A stretch of DNA of 13,996 nt. It comes from Croceibacterium_A sp964439725 (lineage in GTDB: Bacteria > Pseudomonadota > Alphaproteobacteria > Sphingomonadales > Sphingomonadaceae). Position numbers and translations under genes: made by a program. Below the pieces are notes generated by a model. The model ran no database searches, was not told the DNA's origin, and saw only the letters and a program-made list of their open reading frames with translations. Positions 13,719-13,996 of this stretch are shown here, one piece after another; position 1 is the stretch's first letter, and every line of letters begins with the position of its first letter. The stretch covers positions 1 to 13,996 of the forward strand of contig CAYTPY010000052.1 in the NCBI GenBank assembly GCA_964439725.1, given 5' to 3'.

Positions 13719-13996
13719 CCCACCACGCCCGCCGCGGCGAGCACCGCCAGCGTCAGCATGTCGGGCGCCGTCGAGGTCATCGCCGCGATCTGCACCGGCT
13801 TTTCCATGCCGATCAGCATCGGTCCGATCGTGGCATTGCCGGCGAGTTCGCGCAGCAGCTTGGCCGAGAGGTTGGCCGACTGCAGCCCCGGCATGATCAG
13901 CACGTTGGCCGGGCCCGACAGGCGGCTGAACGGATAGAGCCGCATGACCTTGGGGTTGAGCGCGGCGTCGGGCGCCATCTCGCCTTCGTACTCGAA
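13715..13996 (-). CDS. maeB: Malic enzyme C-terminal phosphotransacetylase domain (5' part outside window)
   Basis: The 93 residues in the window (FEYEGEMAPDAALNPKV...LAVLAAAGVVG) match the C-terminus of a phosphate acetyl/butyryltransferase-like domain: LYPFSRLSGPANVLIMPGLQSANLSAKLLREL and IGPMLIGMEKPVQIAAM are characteristic. In alphaproteobacteria this domain is usually fused to the C-terminus of NADP-dependent malic enzyme (MaeB; malate to pyruvate plus CO2), where it is regulatory, binding acetyl-CoA. A free phosphate acetyltransferase is possible, since the catalytic N-terminal domain is outside the window; the sequence style favours MaeB. The stop overlaps the SdpI-family start by four bases. 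Confidence 0.85.
   Translation of the reverse strand, partial: FEYEGEMAPDAALNPKVMRLYPFSRLSGPANVLIMPGLQSANLSAKLLRELAGNATIGPMLIGMEKPVQIAAMTSTAPDMLTLAVLAAAGVVG

Noticed and set aside
1..13996. Defence system, mobile element, CRISPR or biosynthetic cluster
   Set aside because: No integrase, transposase, nuclease, toxin, spacer array or biosynthetic enzymes are visible; nearly all genes are core functions with uniform composition.

Overview
The window is ordinary, well-packed chromosome of an alphaproteobacterium, most likely a member of the Sphingomonadales. Pointers are the high GC content (roughly two thirds by eye), a clear CtrA cell-cycle regulator ending in Ala-Ala, a DUF4167 protein beside prfA-prmC, a canonical (not 'alpha-type') histidyl-tRNA synthetase motif 2, a Caulobacter-type -10 box before lptB, and REP-like short repeats of a kind I recall from sphingomonad genomes. 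I see no tRNA or rRNA, no CRISPR array, no insertion sequence, no phage genes and no toxin-antitoxin or defence locus.

Layout. Positions 1-6773 read leftward: a flavin-dependent LLM-family oxidoreductase (6773-5664), then a translation cluster of hisS (5594-4347), prfA (4350-3283, ATGA overlap with hisS), prmC (3218-2367), a DUF4167 Arg/Gly-rich putative RNA-binding protein (2175-1426) and lnt (1387 leftward, cut by the window edge). PrmC methylates the GGQ glutamine of the release factor made by prfA, so the two genes form a functional pair. From 6959 to 10506 the rightward genes are ppa, lptB and rpoN, with one leftward three-helix membrane protein (7936-7559) convergent to ppa across a perfect 15-bp hairpin. 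ctrA (10694-11389) follows a 187-bp region with GGTTAA/TTAACC half-sites and ends at a clear intrinsic terminator. A small leftward membrane protein (11695-11456) is divergent from trmB (11781-12494) around an 8-bp dyad. A TSUP-family transporter (12605-13381) follows. The window closes with two leftward genes overlapping by GTGA: the C-terminus of a malic enzyme / phosphotransacetylase-domain protein and an SdpI-family membrane protein.

The genes together cover housekeeping: translation fidelity and termination (hisS, prfA, prmC, trmB), envelope biogenesis (lnt, lptB), pyrophosphate removal (ppa), and global transcription control (rpoN, ctrA). I did not find a convincing new system. The points most worth a second look are regulatory or evolutionary: probable leaderless starts, the ctrA upstream half-site cluster, the paired inverted repeats between lptB and rpoN, a codon-usage break inside hisS, and four small or uncharacterised conserved-looking proteins.
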